From contig NZ_JACHYE010000001.1 of the NCBI RefSeq assembly GCF_014192645.1, positions 626,350 through 690,349 on the forward strand: 64,000 bases of DNA, written 5' to 3'. The notes below the pieces were generated by a model that saw only the letters and a list, made by a program, of their open reading frames with translations, searched no databases and had not been told where the DNA came from. This document shows, piece after piece, positions 50,253-60,633 of this stretch. The position numbers and the translations under genes were made by a program. Every line of letters begins with the position of its first letter. Positions within the stretch are counted from its first letter, which is position 1. Source of the stretch: Herbaspirillum sp. Sphag64. GTDB taxonomy: Bacteria > Pseudomonadota > Gammaproteobacteria > Burkholderiales > Burkholderiaceae_D.

Positions 50253-51242
50253 ATGGCTAAAGCCCCTAAGCGTGTTGCCGTTACCGGCGCCGCAGGTCAA
50301 ATCGGTTACTCCCTCCTGTTCCGCATTGCCAACGGCGATCTGCTCGGCAAGGACCAGCCAGTGATTTTGCAGTTGCTGGAAATCCCTGACGAAAAAGCGC
50401 AAAAAGCGCTCAAGGGCGTCATCATGGAAATTGATGACTGCGCATTCCCTCTGCTGGCTGGCGTTACCGCTCACAGCGACCCATTGACCGCATTCAAGGA
50501 TGCTGACGTCGCGTTGCTGGTTGGCGCACGCCCACGTGGTCCAGGCATGGAGCGTAAGGACTTGCTGGAAGCCAACGCCCAGATTTTCACCGTGCAGGGC
50601 AAGGCGCTGGACGCTGTTGCTTCGCGTGACGTCAAGGTGCTGGTGGTGGGCAACCCTGCCAATACCAACGCCTACATCGCGATGAAGTCGGCACCGAATC
50701 TGCCAGCCAAGAATTTCACAGCGATGCTGCGTCTGGACCACAACCGTGCGCTGTCACAAGTCGCCGCCAAGATTGGTCAACCGGTATCGGCAATCGAAAA
50801 GCTGTGCGTCTGGGGCAACCACTCGCCGACCATGTACGCCGACTACCGCTTTGCCACTGCTGATGGCAAGCCAGTCAAGGACCTGATCAATGATCAAGTC
50901 TGGAACAAGGATACTTTCCTGCCAACAGTCGGCAAGCGCGGCGCAGCAATCATCGAAGCGCGTGGTCTTTCGTCGGCCGCATCGGCAGCCAATGCGGCGA
51001 TTGATCACGTCCATGACTGGCTGCTCGGCACCAACGGCAAGTGGACCACAATGGGCATCCCATCGGACGGCTCCTACGGGATCCCTGAAGGCACCATTTT
51101 TGGTTTCCCAGTGACCACCGAGAACGGCGAATACAAAATCGTTCAAGGCCTAGAAATTGATGCGTTCTCGCAAGAGCGTATCAACATTACGCTCAAGGAA
51201 TTGCTGGAAGAGCGCGAAGGCGTCAAGCATCTGGTCGGCTAA
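50253..51242 (+). CDS. mdh: Malate dehydrogenase
   Basis: 329 residues, the ~330-residue form of betaproteobacteria. NAD-binding [14 protein letters not shown], the mobile loop [26 protein letters not shown] and the catalytic [11 protein letters not shown] histidine are present. It interconverts malate and oxaloacetate with NAD. A strong hairpin follows its stop, before the CitE-like gene. Confidence 0.97.
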   Translation: MAKAPKRVAVTGAAGQIGYSLLFRIANGDLLGKDQPVILQLLEIPDEKAQKALKGVIMEIDDCAFPLLAGVTAHSDPLTAFKDADVALLVGARPRGPGMERKDLLEANAQIFTVQGKALDAVASRDVKVLVVGNPANTNAYIAMKSAPNLPAKNFTAMLRLDHNRALSQVAAKIGQPVSAIEKLCVWGNHSPTMYADYRFATADGKPVKDLINDQVWNKDTFLPTVGKRGAAIIEARGLSSAASAANAAIDHVHDWLLGTNGKWTTMGIPSDGSYGIPEGTIFGFPVTTENGEYKIVQGLEIDAFSQERINITLKELLEEREGVKHLVG

Positions 51243-51251
51243 TTGACCATT

Positions 51252-51284
51252 GCGCGGCGCGCCAACCCGGTTGGTGCGCCGCGC
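51252..51284 (+). other. Strong GC-rich hairpin after mdh
   Basis: A 16-bp stem from 51252-51267 with 51269-51284 (one G-T pair), realistic loop ACCCGGT. It begins 10 bases after the mdh stop and is followed by TTGTAAAACC, not a T-run. It probably protects the mdh mRNA end or lowers read-through into the next gene. Confidence 0.7.
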
Positions 51285-51312
51285 TTGTAAAACCATTTGG
51301 AATTCAGCAGCA

Positions 51313-52323
51313 ATGCATCCCACCCAGGTCTTGTTCCCAGGCACCCGTGAACCGGTATCATTACCGGTGTGCGATCATTACGCCGGCTCAGAAAAGCTGA
51401 TGCGCAAGTCGATCGCCCTGCAACAAGAGCTCGGCCCGATATTTGATATCACACTGGACTGCGAAGACGGTGCCAGTGCCGGCAATGAAGTCGCACACGC
51501 ACAGCTAGTGGCAAGCCTGATCGCCAGCGATGACAACCGTTTCGCGCGTATTGGCGCACGCATCCACGATTTGAGCAACGCTCACTTTGCCAGCGATATC
51601 GAGATTATTTGTCAGCCAGCCACAGCGACGCGACTGGCGTACCTGATGCTGCCAAAGGTCAACAGCCTGGCTGACGTACAGCGTGCTATCAAGATAGTCA
51701 GCAGCCATACCCGCGAACGCGGCGTGCGCATGCCGCCATTACATGTCTTGATTGAAACGCATGGCGCGCTGGCAGAGGTCCATCAAATCGCTGCGCTGCC
51801 TGAAATCGAGTCACTATCCTTTGGCGTTATGGATTTTGTATCCGCCCATCATGGCGCCATCCCCGGTTCTGCAATGCGTTCCCCCGGCCAATTCAGCCAC
51901 CCATTGGTAGCCCGGGCAAAATTGGAAATTTCAGCGGCCTGTCATGCGCACGGCAAAGTACCGTCGCACAATGTCACAACTGAAATTCAGGACACTACTG
52001 TTGTAACCGCCGATGCGCAACGCGCCGCAATGGAATTTGGCTACACACGTATGTGGAGCATTCACCCTCTGCAGATACAGGCAATCGTACACAGCATGCG
52101 TCCAGCCGATGACGAAGTCGCATTGGCGGCACAAATCCTGCTTAAGGCCCAGCAGGCACAATGGGGCCCAATCCAGCATGAGGGACGCTTGCATGATCGT
52201 GCAAGTTATCGCTATTTCTGGAGTATATTGCAGCGCGCGCACGCAGGCGGTGTACAGTTACCATCCCTGACCGAGAGCTGGTTCAAACCCAGCGGAACGT
52301 TTTCAACAACCAGTAAATACTGA
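51313..52323 (+). CDS. HpcH/HpaI aldolase / CitE-like CoA ester lyase
   Basis: 336 residues from ATG 51313 (MHPTQVLFPGTREP). This TIM-barrel protein of the citrate-lyase-beta family shows FDITLDCEDGASAGNE and the metal-binding VLIETHGALAEV and SFGVMDFVSAHHG segments. Relatives cleave malyl-, methylmalyl- or citramalyl-CoA, or hydrolyse malyl-CoA. There is no citD or citF nearby, so it is not part of a citrate lyase. The setting between mdh and acnA suggests a C4-acid side reaction, but the substrate is not known. Confidence 0.82.
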   Translation: MHPTQVLFPGTREPVSLPVCDHYAGSEKLMRKSIALQQELGPIFDITLDCEDGASAGNEVAHAQLVASLIASDDNRFARIGARIHDLSNAHFASDIEIICQPATATRLAYLMLPKVNSLADVQRAIKIVSSHTRERGVRMPPLHVLIETHGALAEVHQIAALPEIESLSFGVMDFVSAHHGAIPGSAMRSPGQFSHPLVARAKLEISAACHAHGKVPSHNVTTEIQDTTVVTADAQRAAMEFGYTRMWSIHPLQIQAIVHSMRPADDEVALAAQILLKAQQAQWGPIQHEGRLHDRASYRYFWSILQRAHAGGVQLPSLTESWFKPSGTFSTTSKY

Positions 52324-52341
52324 ATCACTGAACTAAGCACG

Positions 52342-53028
52342 ATGAAAAAAATTCTCACCGCCCTGACTCTGGCCAGCGCCCTCCTCGCCACCGTAGCCAC
52401 ACAGGCATTTGCCCAAACCTCGGATGCCTCGGCGACACAGGCAAAAACTGCAAAGAGCAAGAAAACTGCCACAGGCAAGGCACACGCAAAGAGCAAGAAA
52501 TCTGCAAAAACCAAAGCCCACGGCAAGAAAACCGTCAAGGCCAAGCCACACAGCAATAGCAAGAAAAATGTGAAGAGTACAGCGAAAGCCAAGCCAGCGG
52601 CCAACGAAAAGGCACAGGCTGCCGCGCAAAAAAATCTGCGCGACAGACAGGCAAAGGCCGTCCAGACACCACAAAAGATGCCCTTCTCGTCGGCTTCAGA
52701 CGATGATGATCGTGAGCCGGAACTGAGTGGTACCAAATCAGCAGAATTCAGCTGCGAAATGGGTAACAAGCTGACCATCTATCAAAACGACCAGGACGAC
52801 AAACACATCGCCATCCGCTGGAACCAGCATGTAAGCCGCCTGACCCGTGTCGCCACCACCACCGGTGCTAATCGCTTTGAAAATCACAAAAACGGTCTGG
52901 TCTGGATTGGCATCCCTGCCAAGGGGATTCTGCTTGACTCCAGGAAAGGGCAGCAACTGGCCAACGAATGCAAGAACGCAGCACAGGCAACTGCTGCTGC
53001 AGGCGTTCTGGCAGCGCCAAACAGCTGA
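52342..53028 (+). CDS. Exported Lys/Ala-rich protein with MliC-like C-terminal domain
   Basis: 228 residues. A clear signal peptide ends AFAQ (about 25). Residues 30-110 are very rich in Lys and Ala (KSKKTATGKAHAKSKKSAKT style), like histone H1 tails. The C-terminal ~90 residues have SCEMGNKLTIY, a GANRFENHKNGLVWIGIP stretch and a second cysteine in NECKN. The pattern of C-x-x-G near the start, GA-x-(R/F)-x-E, G-L-x-W and a late Cys recalls membrane-bound lysozyme inhibitor MliC. Family assignment is by eye. It lies between the CitE-like gene and acnA. Confidence 0.7.
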   Translation: MKKILTALTLASALLATVATQAFAQTSDASATQAKTAKSKKTATGKAHAKSKKSAKTKAHGKKTVKAKPHSNSKKNVKSTAKAKPAANEKAQAAAQKNLRDRQAKAVQTPQKMPFSSASDDDDREPELSGTKSAEFSCEMGNKLTIYQNDQDDKHIAIRWNQHVSRLTRVATTTGANRFENHKNGLVWIGIPAKGILLDSRKGQQLANECKNAAQATAAAGVLAAPNS

Positions 53029-53149
53029 AGCAACGCTGAGTGATACAGAATAATTGGCAACACAGAGCAGTCTCGTATTTGCAACGAAATTGAATCTTCG
53101 TAGCGTTAAAAAACCACTTATACCATTTGCAATCTAAGGAGAAGAGGCC

Positions 53150-55843
53150 ATGTCCCGCAATACATTGAACACCTTGAAGGAATTCAAGATTTCCGGCACC
53201 AAGAAGGGCAAGTTCTACTCGCTGCCCGCACTGGAAAAGAAGCTCGGGATCAACATCTCCCGCCTGCCAGTATCGATTCGTGTCGTTCTGGAATCCGTAT
53301 TGCGTAACTGCGACGGTCAAAAAGTGACCGAAGAACACGTTAAACAACTCGCCAGCTGGGGCGCCAAGGCTGCCCGTGTTGATGAAATCCCTTTCGTGGT
53401 TGCTCGCGTCGTACTGCAAGACTTTACGGGCGTGCCACTGCTGGCCGACTTGGCAGCAATGCGCAATGTCGCCAAGAAACTGGGCAAGAATCCTAAAAAT
53501 ATCGAGCCACTGGTTCCAGTCGACCTGGTCGTTGACCACTCGGTTCAGATTGACCACTTCCGTGAGAAGAAGGCACTGGATCTGAACATGAAACTGGAAT
53601 TCTCGCGTAACAACGAGCGCTATCAGTTCATGAAGTGGGGCATGCAGGCATTTGACACCTTCGGTGTTGTGCCTCCCGGCTTCGGTATCGTTCACCAGGT
53701 CAACCTGGAGTATCTGGCACGCGGCGTGCACAACAAGAGCGGCGTCTACTACCCAGACACTCTGGTCGGCACTGACTCGCACACCACCATGATCAACGGT
53801 ATCGGCGTAGTTGGCTGGGGCGTTGGTGGTATCGAAGCAGAAGCCGGCATGCTGGGCCAACCGGTTTATTTCCTGACACCAGACGTGGTGGGCGTCAACC
53901 TGACAGGCGAACTGCGTGAAGGCGTCACTGCAACTGACCTGGTACTGACCATCACTGAACTGCTGCGCAAGACCAAGGTTGTGGGCAAGTTTGTAGAATT
54001 CTTCGGCGAAGGCACCAAGTCGCTGTCGCTGACAGACCGCGCTACCATCGCCAATATGGCACCTGAATACGGCGCCACCATGGGCTTCTTCCCAGTCGAC
54101 GAAGCCACCATTGACTACTTCAAGGGTACTGGCCGCACCAAGGCTGAGATCGACGCATTCGAAGCCTACTTCAAGGCGCAGAATCTGTTCGGCGTGCCGA
54201 AGGCTGGCGACATCGACTACACCAACGAAGTATCGCTTGATCTGGGTACCGTCGCTCCTTCGCTGGCTGGTCCAAAGCGTCCGCAAGACCGTATCGAAAT
54301 CGGCAACGTCAAGTCGACCTTTGCTGATCTGTTCGTCAAGCCAGTGGCAGAGAATGGCTTCAACAAGAAAATCGAAGATCTGACCGCAACCTACGTCAAC
54401 ACGGATGGCGTGAATGTGAAGAATGGCGATGTGCTGATCGCGGCCATCACGTCCTGCACCAACACGTCCAACCCAAGCGTACTGCTTGCCGCTGGTTTGC
54501 TGGCCAAGAAGGCCGTGGAAGCCGGTCTGAAAGTAGCGCCGCACATCAAGACGTCGCTGGCACCTGGATCGCGTGTCGTGACCAAGTACCTGGAAGCAGC
54601 AGGCTTGCTGCCTTACCTCGAAAAGCTGGGCTTTGGCGTGACTGCATACGGCTGCACCACTTGCATCGGTAATGCAGGCGACCTGACTGCAGCAATGAAT
54701 GAAGCAATCGTCAAGAACGATATCGTGGCTTCCGCTGTGCTGTCGGGTAACCGTAACTTCGAAGCACGTATTCACCCGAACATTCGCTCGAACTTCCTGG
54801 CTTCGCCACCACTGGTCGTGGCATACGCGATTGCCGGTAATGTCAACGTCGACCTGATGACACAACCGGTTGGCAAGGGTAAGGGCGGCAAGGAAATTTT
54901 CCTGGGTGACATCTGGCCAACTTCGAAAGAAATCGAGAAATTGCTGAAGTACGCGATGAATGCCAAGACCTTCAAGGAAAACTACGCTGACGTCAAGGGC
55001 GCACCAGGCAAGCTGTGGGAAGCCATCAAGGGTGTTGCCAAGGGTGAAGTCTACAACTGGCCAAGCTCAACATACATTGCTGAACCGCCATTCTTTGAAG
55101 CATTTACCGAGCAACCAACTGCGGCTGCCACCAGCATCACTGGTGCGCGCGCATTAGGCGTGTTTGGTGACTCAATCACCACCGACCATATCTCGCCAGC
55201 AGGCTCGATCAAGGAATCCAGCCCAGCAGGCAAGTGGTTGCAGGAAAATGGCGTGCTCAAGGCCGACTTCAACTCCTACGGCTCGCGTCGTGGCAACCAT
55301 GAGATCATGATGCGCGGCACTTTTGCCAATGTGCGTATCAAGAACCTGATGGTTCCCGGTGTTGAAGGTGGCGTCACAGTGCACCAGCCAACCGGCAAGC
55401 AAATGGCGATCTACGATGCGGCGATGCAGTACATCAAGGATGACGTACCAACCATGGTGTTCGGTGGCGAAGAGTACGGTACCGGTTCGTCGCGTGACTG
55501 GGCAGCGAAGGGTACCCAACTGCTGGGCGTGAAGGCAGTGATCACACGTTCCTTCGAACGTATCCACCGCTCCAACCTGGTCGGCATGGGCGTTCTGCCT
55601 CTGCAGTTCATCGGCAATGACAGCGTGCAGACACTGGGCATTACCGGCGAAGAAACTTTCGACCTGAAGGGCCTGGACGGTGAAATCAAGCCACAACAGC
55701 AAGCAACCCTGGTGATCCATCGCAAGAATGGCGAAACCAAGGAAGTCAAGCTGCTGCTGCGTATCGATACACCGATCGAAGTTGATTACTACAAGCATGG
55801 TGGTATCCTGCCATTCGTGTTGCGTCAGTTGCTAGCAGCATAA
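53150..55843 (+). CDS. acnA: Aconitate hydratase A
   Basis: 897 residues, standard AcnA length. Cluster-ligand cysteines are in [14 protein letters not shown] and [13 protein letters not shown], with substrate-binding [20 protein letters not shown] and the swivel domain with [16 protein letters not shown]. It isomerises citrate and isocitrate; AcnA-type enzymes can also bind mRNA when the cluster is lost. AAGGAGAAGAGG precedes the ATG. A strong terminator follows. Confidence 0.97.
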   Translation: MSRNTLNTLKEFKISGTKKGKFYSLPALEKKLGINISRLPVSIRVVLESVLRNCDGQKVTEEHVKQLASWGAKAARVDEIPFVVARVVLQDFTGVPLLADLAAMRNVAKKLGKNPKNIEPLVPVDLVVDHSVQIDHFREKKALDLNMKLEFSRNNERYQFMKWGMQAFDTFGVVPPGFGIVHQVNLEYLARGVHNKSGVYYPDTLVGTDSHTTMINGIGVVGWGVGGIEAEAGMLGQPVYFLTPDVVGVNLTGELREGVTATDLVLTITELLRKTKVVGKFVEFFGEGTKSLSLTDRATIANMAPEYGATMGFFPVDEATIDYFKGTGRTKAEIDAFEAYFKAQNLFGVPKAGDIDYTNEVSLDLGTVAPSLAGPKRPQDRIEIGNVKSTFADLFVKPVAENGFNKKIEDLTATYVNTDGVNVKNGDVLIAAITSCTNTSNPSVLLAAGLLAKKAVEAGLKVAPHIKTSLAPGSRVVTKYLEAAGLLPYLEKLGFGVTAYGCTTCIGNAGDLTAAMNEAIVKNDIVASAVLSGNRNFEARIHPNIRSNFLASPPLVVAYAIAGNVNVDLMTQPVGKGKGGKEIFLGDIWPTSKEIEKLLKYAMNAKTFKENYADVKGAPGKLWEAIKGVAKGEVYNWPSSTYIAEPPFFEAFTEQPTAAATSITGARALGVFGDSITTDHISPAGSIKESSPAGKWLQENGVLKADFNSYGSRRGNHEIMMRGTFANVRIKNLMVPGVEGGVTVHQPTGKQMAIYDAAMQYIKDDVPTMVFGGEEYGTGSSRDWAAKGTQLLGVKAVITRSFERIHRSNLVGMGVLPLQFIGNDSVQTLGITGEETFDLKGLDGEIKPQQQATLVIHRKNGETKEVKLLLRIDTPIEVDYYKHGGILPFVLRQLLAA

Positions 55844-55880
55844 GCATGGCTGGGTGATCCGCCCTATCGGGCAGGCCAGA

Positions 55881-55908
55881 AAACGCCGGTTTCGACCGGC
55901 GTTTTTTT
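55881..55908 (+). terminator. Intrinsic terminator of acnA
   Basis: AAACGCCGGT and ACCGGCGTTT form a 10-bp stem with a TTCG tetraloop, followed by more T. It closes the mdh-acnA arm. Confidence 0.95.
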
Positions 55909-56018
55909 CGTCTGACCATCACAAATGCATAACAAAGACATTCCTGACAGCAATACCCGAGACCATGTCGAATCAACTACAATAGAATCTCTTATTATTT
56001 AATTGTCACTATTTCATC

Positions 56019-57245
56019 ATGCGCCGTCCTGCCAAACGCTCTCCTACCCGGTTGTCTTCAGACAGTCAGCGCCTGATCCATATTGCGCAAGCGGTATCAG
56101 GCTCCACCAGCCGCCTGGAAGCCAGGACCTGGGAACGCTCACTCGATCTGCTATTGCACAAACAGCTCAAGAGTCACCATCAGGGAGTGATTGACCATGC
56201 ACTTGAGCATCTTTTCAAGTCGGATCTTGCGGCTTACGACGTCTTGGTAGAATCCGTAGAGTCCAATAGTGAAGCCTGTGCACTGGAATATGAAGAACAG
56301 CTTTACAGCGTGCAATTGCTGGCATTGCCGGTACTTGCCTGGACCCGTTTCAGTATCGCGTCCGGCCAAATCCCAAAAGAGATGTGCGATGGCCTGGCAA
56401 CGCAACTACGTGCCCATGTGCTGGCTGATGGAGCCTGTTTGTCGCTGGCCCCTAACCTCTATGCAATCGAACAATTACCGCGTCATCATGCAGATGTCTT
56501 CACACTGACACAACGCATGGGTCAGGCGGCGCTGACCGCCACCGCCTCCAATCTGTCTATGGAGGCAACACCAACGGCGCCATTTCTAGCGGATACACGC
56601 TATCTCATTGCAGCCGTGGCGGTGGCAAATGGCACACCGATTTATCGCTGGCAGATGGATGAGTCTACATCTGCAGTGCAGGAGAAAACCTCCGCACAGG
56701 AAACATGGAGCCGCCAGGCAACACCACTACTGGCGCGTTTTCTGCCCGGATGCAACGTCGAACTACTATTGCCCCAGCCATATTATTTTGCTTGCCGCGA
56801 AGCCGACAAACGTATCCGGCCAGCAGCTATCCGTGCAGCAGATCACTACCTCACCCATACACTTGGCGTGGTATCGGCCGAACTACACGCCAACATTGGG
56901 AGCTTTTGTGAAGACATCAACGGCCAGATTGATGAGTACCGGATTGGCTTTGGCGTTGGCAGTAGCGACAATATTGTGTATGGGATTGTCTGGCCGCTGT
57001 ATGAGCAGGAAGATGGAGATGAGATAAGAGATCCGACCAGTGCTGACGATACGCCCAAACCCATCGAAGAGGTGCTTCAGGTATTAAGGGAATGTGGCAT
57101 CGTTCACGTCAAATTGCTCGCAGAACGCTATACCATGGAGTTTTGCGACGATTGTGGCACGCCTCTATTCCCTGCCGCCGATGGCGAACTGGTCCATCCT
57201 GAAATGCCTGAGGATACACCGACATCGATCGAGCACTTTCACTGA
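56019..57245 (+). CDS. DUF2863 family protein
   Basis: 408 residues. The N-terminus (RRPAKRSPTRLSSDSQRLIHIAQAVSGS) and overall pattern match the DUF2863 proteins of betaproteobacteria. It is soluble with no signal peptide. A CDDCGTPLFPAADGEL segment near 375-390 has a CxxC pair and may bind zinc. Function is unknown. No clear ribosome site precedes the ATG. It stands alone between acnA and the convergent chemotaxis operon. Confidence 0.8.
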   Translation: MRRPAKRSPTRLSSDSQRLIHIAQAVSGSTSRLEARTWERSLDLLLHKQLKSHHQGVIDHALEHLFKSDLAAYDVLVESVESNSEACALEYEEQLYSVQLLALPVLAWTRFSIASGQIPKEMCDGLATQLRAHVLADGACLSLAPNLYAIEQLPRHHADVFTLTQRMGQAALTATASNLSMEATPTAPFLADTRYLIAAVAVANGTPIYRWQMDESTSAVQEKTSAQETWSRQATPLLARFLPGCNVELLLPQPYYFACREADKRIRPAAIRAADHYLTHTLGVVSAELHANIGSFCEDINGQIDEYRIGFGVGSSDNIVYGIVWPLYEQEDGDEIRDPTSADDTPKPIEEVLQVLRECGIVHVKLLAERYTMEFCDDCGTPLFPAADGELVHPEMPEDTPTSIEHFH

Positions 57246-57284
57246 GCAATTACCAGGGCCACCTAAAGTATTGCTGCGGACAAC

Positions 57285-57313
57285 AAAAAGCCGACACGTT
57301 ATTGCGTCGGCTT
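57285..57313 (-). terminator. Terminator of the mot-che operon
   Basis: AAGCCGAC and GTCGGCTT form an 8-bp stem around a 10-base loop. On the minus strand the stem runs into TTTTTG, so it stops transcripts leaving cheW. The plus strand lacks a T-run. Confidence 0.7.
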
Positions 57314-57411
57314 GCTGAGAACAACACGAAAGCAATCACTATGGAGACTATCCTGCGTGGCTGTCGGTGACGCTATTCTACCAAAAACGCATCAGGACGA
57401 AACACCGCTCA

Positions 57412-57918
57412 TCAAGCAGCCAGTTTGTCCATCAAACCCATATCGGCGCTCGACATCAACTTGTCGATATCGACAAGAATCAACATGCGTTCGTCCAACG
57501 TACCCAACCCGATCAGGTAATCAGAATCAAATGTCGTTCCCATTTCAGGTGCCGGCTTGATTTGCTCCGGATTCAAGGTAATGACGTCAGACACACTATC
57601 GACCACCATACCCACCACACGACCGGCGATGTTCAAAATGATTACAACAGTAAACTGGTCATAAGTTGGCTCACCCAACTGGAACTTGATGCGCATGTCC
57701 ACGATGGGAACAATAATGCCGCGCAGATTGACGACACCTTTGATGAAGTCAGGCGAATTGGCAATCCGTGTCACGGCTTCGTAACCACGGATTTCCTGAA
57801 CCTTCAGAATATCGATTCCATATTCTTCTTTACCGAGTGTAAAGGCCAGGAATTCGTTTCCATTGCTATCGCCCTTTTCTCCAAAGCCGGAAATATTTTT
57901 CGATATGCTATCTGACAT
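57412..57918 (-). CDS. cheW: Chemotaxis coupling protein CheW
   Basis: 168 residues. A single CheW beta-barrel domain begins near 20 ([27 protein letters not shown]) and shows [16 protein letters not shown]. It links chemoreceptors to CheA. It lies 21 bp downstream of cheA and is the last gene of the operon. Confidence 0.96.
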   Translation of the reverse strand: MSDSISKNISGFGEKGDSNGNEFLAFTLGKEEYGIDILKVQEIRGYEAVTRIANSPDFIKGVVNLRGIIVPIVDMRIKFQLGEPTYDQFTVVIILNIAGRVVGMVVDSVSDVITLNPEQIKPAPEMGTTFDSDYLIGLGTLDERMLILVDIDKLMSSADMGLMDKLAA

Positions 57919-57939
57919 GATGATGGTCCTTAAAAAAAA

Positions 57940-60069
57940 TCAGGAAAAAACAGATTCGTCGTTCAGTTGCCGGCTCGACCTTAATAAAGCAGCAACATCC
58001 ACAATCAGTGCGACGCCTCCGTCACCCAGAATAGTAGCACCGGATATTCCCGCTACTTTACGATAATTTGACTCAAGATTCTTGACAACAATTTGCTGCT
58101 GCCCAATCAAGTCATCCACAAAAAGAGCCGCCTTCTTTCCATCCGATTCGAGTATCACCACCAACCCCTGGGAAGGATCCGTAAAGGTCGGCTCGATATT
58201 AAAGATCTGATATAGAGGAAGCAATGGCAGATACTCGCCGCGCACCTTGATCACCCGCCCTTGACCGCTGATATCCTTGATATCCTGGGTTGCTGGCTGC
58301 AACGATTCAACAACATATCCGAGCGGCAGAATATACACTTCATGGCCGATCCGAATGGACATGCCATCAAGAATCGCCAGCGTCAACGGTAAAGAAATCG
58401 AGATCGTTGTTCCGAATCCCTTCACGGAGCGAATATCGACTGCGCCACCCATGGCCAGGATATTGCGCTTAACGACATCCATCCCTACACCACGTCCAGA
58501 AACATCGGTCACCTGGTCTGCGGTCGAGAATCCTGGTTCAAAAATCAATTGCCAGACTTCGCTGTCGCTAGCATTGTCAGACGTTGACATGCCCTGCTGT
58601 CTTGCTTTCGCCAGAATTTTATCGCGGTTCAATCCACCGCCATCATCCGTCACTTCAATAATGATGTTGCCGCCTTGGTGCTCGGCCGATAAGGATAAGG
58701 TGCCATAGTCAGTTTTACCTGCGGCCAGTCGCGTGTCAGGCGTTTCGATACCGTGATCGATACTATTGCGTACCAAATGCGTCAATGGATCGACGATACG
58801 CTCGATCAAGCCTTTGTCGAGCTCAGTCGCCGCACCATGCGTCACAAATTCAACACGCTTACCTAGCTTCGCGGCCAAATCGCGAACCATACGGGGAAAG
58901 CGCGAGAATACATAGTCCATCGGCATCATGCGGATTGACATGACGGCCTCTTGCAAGTCACGCGTGTTACGCGTTAACTGACTCACGCTGTTAAGCAGAT
59001 GCTCGTGCAACATCGGATCAAGAACACCAGTACGTTGTTCGATCATTGCCTGAGTGATGACTAACTCGCCCACCAGATTGATTAACTGGTCAACTTTTTC
59101 AATTCCGACTCGAATGGACGATGATTCTGGTACCGATGCGGCCGGCTTGTCTCCCTTGGCCTTCTTTTCCGAGGAATGCTCCAGCGCTGACAACGCAGGC
59201 GCATCGTCAACATCAATTACCGGTGCACTGGTACGCTTGCTCTGCTCGATGTCCAATGGAACAAACGGCTCAAAAAAGCCGTAACCGCGCTCACGATCAG
59301 TCGCATTGACTGGTACGAACGGCTCGAAAAAGCCGTAGCCACGCTCTTCATCGGTCGCATCCTGCGGCACAAACGGTGCAAAAAAGCCGTATCCCTGCTG
59401 CTCTTCCTTCGAGGGTATCGGCGCCTGAGAAATCTTCAGATCGCTCGAATTGACGAGGAAAGTGCAGATATCAATAATGCTTTCACTACCCTTGTCTGAA
59501 TCAACAACAAAGGTACAACTGCCGTCTGCGGCAACGGTTTTCTGCACGGTTCCGATCAAACCGAGCTCTTGCTCAAGCGCTTCGATGTCGCGCTCTGCCA
59601 ATATTGGCAATTCAACGAGATAACGACTGAGAACACTATTAGCAGAGGTCTTCTGCGGCGCTGTTTCGACCTTGTCTACCGTCCCTTCGGATAGTGATTG
59701 GAGCAACATCCTTAGATCGGCGACAGCATCTAGATCAACCGCTGTTCCATGACGATGCCCATCCAGCATCGATTTGAGAATGTCTTTTGCCGCCAAAAAG
59801 GCATCAACATGCTGGCTGGTCAATGCCATCTGGCCTTGCCGCACGCGATCCAGCAAAGATTCCAATACGTGGGTAACTTCGGCGATATCGGTCAGACCAA
59901 ATGTTGCCGAACCACCTTTGATTGAGTGGGCCGCCCGAAAAATGGCATTCAGATCTTCATCATCAGGATCCGACACATTAACAGCCAGCAGCAGCTTTTC
60001 CATTTCGGCAAGACCTTCGTCGGCCTCGTCGAAAAATACCTGGAAAAACTGGCTCATATCAATGGTCAT
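57940..60069 (-). CDS. cheA: Chemotaxis histidine kinase CheA
   Basis: 709 residues. Domains in order: HPt with the phosphorylated H48 in AAHSIKGGSATFG; a P2-like region (about 150-215); a linker with three GYGFF repeats (226-275); the dimerisation helices (VDQLINLVGELVITQ); the ATPase domain (LVRNSIDHGIETPD, GRGVGMDVVKRNI); and the CheW-like domain to the end. It phosphorylates CheY on receptor signals. It starts within the mot-che operon, downstream of cheY. Confidence 0.96.
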   Translation of the reverse strand: MTIDMSQFFQVFFDEADEGLAEMEKLLLAVNVSDPDDEDLNAIFRAAHSIKGGSATFGLTDIAEVTHVLESLLDRVRQGQMALTSQHVDAFLAAKDILKSMLDGHRHGTAVDLDAVADLRMLLQSLSEGTVDKVETAPQKTSANSVLSRYLVELPILAERDIEALEQELGLIGTVQKTVAADGSCTFVVDSDKGSESIIDICTFLVNSSDLKISQAPIPSKEEQQGYGFFAPFVPQDATDEERGYGFFEPFVPVNATDRERGYGFFEPFVPLDIEQSKRTSAPVIDVDDAPALSALEHSSEKKAKGDKPAASVPESSSIRVGIEKVDQLINLVGELVITQAMIEQRTGVLDPMLHEHLLNSVSQLTRNTRDLQEAVMSIRMMPMDYVFSRFPRMVRDLAAKLGKRVEFVTHGAATELDKGLIERIVDPLTHLVRNSIDHGIETPDTRLAAGKTDYGTLSLSAEHQGGNIIIEVTDDGGGLNRDKILAKARQQGMSTSDNASDSEVWQLIFEPGFSTADQVTDVSGRGVGMDVVKRNILAMGGAVDIRSVKGFGTTISISLPLTLAILDGMSIRIGHEVYILPLGYVVESLQPATQDIKDISGQGRVIKVRGEYLPLLPLYQIFNIEPTFTDPSQGLVVILESDGKKAALFVDDLIGQQQIVVKNLESNYRKVAGISGATILGDGGVALIVDVAALLRSSRQLNDESVFS
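59245..59394 (-). repeat. Three 54-bp in-frame repeats in the cheA linker
   Basis: They encode GYGFF-(A/E)-PFVP followed by an acidic/basic spacer (QDATDEER, VNATDRER), starting at residues 226, 244 and 262. The period is exactly 18 residues. DNA copies differ by several bases, so the repeat is old and kept by selection on the protein. Confidence 0.9.
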
Positions 60070-60123
60070 GATTGGGCTCCGACATGGCTGCTTGAGGTAG
60101 TTTCTTGACGTTGACCATCGATG

Positions 60124-60489
60124 CTAGCCAATCACCTTTTTGACAACTTCCGTCAACCGCTGTGGATCAAATGGTTTGACCAGCCAGCCGTTAGCGCCTG
60201 CGGCTTTACCCTTAGCCTTCATTTCGTCACTGAATTCAGTGGTCAGCATGAGAATCGGAACGCGCTGATAGCTGGTCAACCCGCGCAACGAGCGGATCAG
60301 TGTGAGACCATCCATGCGCGGCATGTTCTGATCTGTCAGCACCAGATCAAATGTCTGCAACTTAGCCTTGTCCAGTGCATCTTGCCCGTCAACCGCTTCG
60401 GTAACCTGATAACCGGCTGCTTTCAGACTGAAGACGACCATCTGGCGCAAAGACCCTGAATCGTCCACTGCAAGAATTGTTTTAGACAT
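60124..60489 (-). CDS. cheY: Single-domain response regulator CheY
   Basis: 121 residues from ATG 60489 (MSKTILAVDDSGSLRQM). The receiver domain has D9/D10, the phospho-acceptor D53, T83 and K105 in place, and no output domain. Phosphorylated by CheA, it would bind the flagellar switch. GGGAG precedes two adjacent ATGs; the second gives normal spacing. It lies about 54 bp upstream of cheA. Confidence 0.93.
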   Translation of the reverse strand: MSKTILAVDDSGSLRQMVVFSLKAAGYQVTEAVDGQDALDKAKLQTFDLVLTDQNMPRMDGLTLIRSLRGLTSYQRVPILMLTTEFSDEMKAKGKAAGANGWLVKPFDPQRLTEVVKKVIG

Positions 60490-60633
60490 CATTACTCCCT
60501 GTTCTACATGTGTGAATACGCTGCACAAGCCATTATGCCGTATCCATTATCAAAAACTACCAACACCCTTAAATTCCCGCGGCATTTGCCTAAGCACCGG
60601 CATCCCGGACCAGCGGAACGACTTCGATGCTGA

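Noticed and set aside
52868..54865. 665-codon minus-strand ORF opposite acnA
   Set aside because: Shadow of acnA: the His/Gln/Val/Asp-rich composition is typical of antisense frames in this genome.
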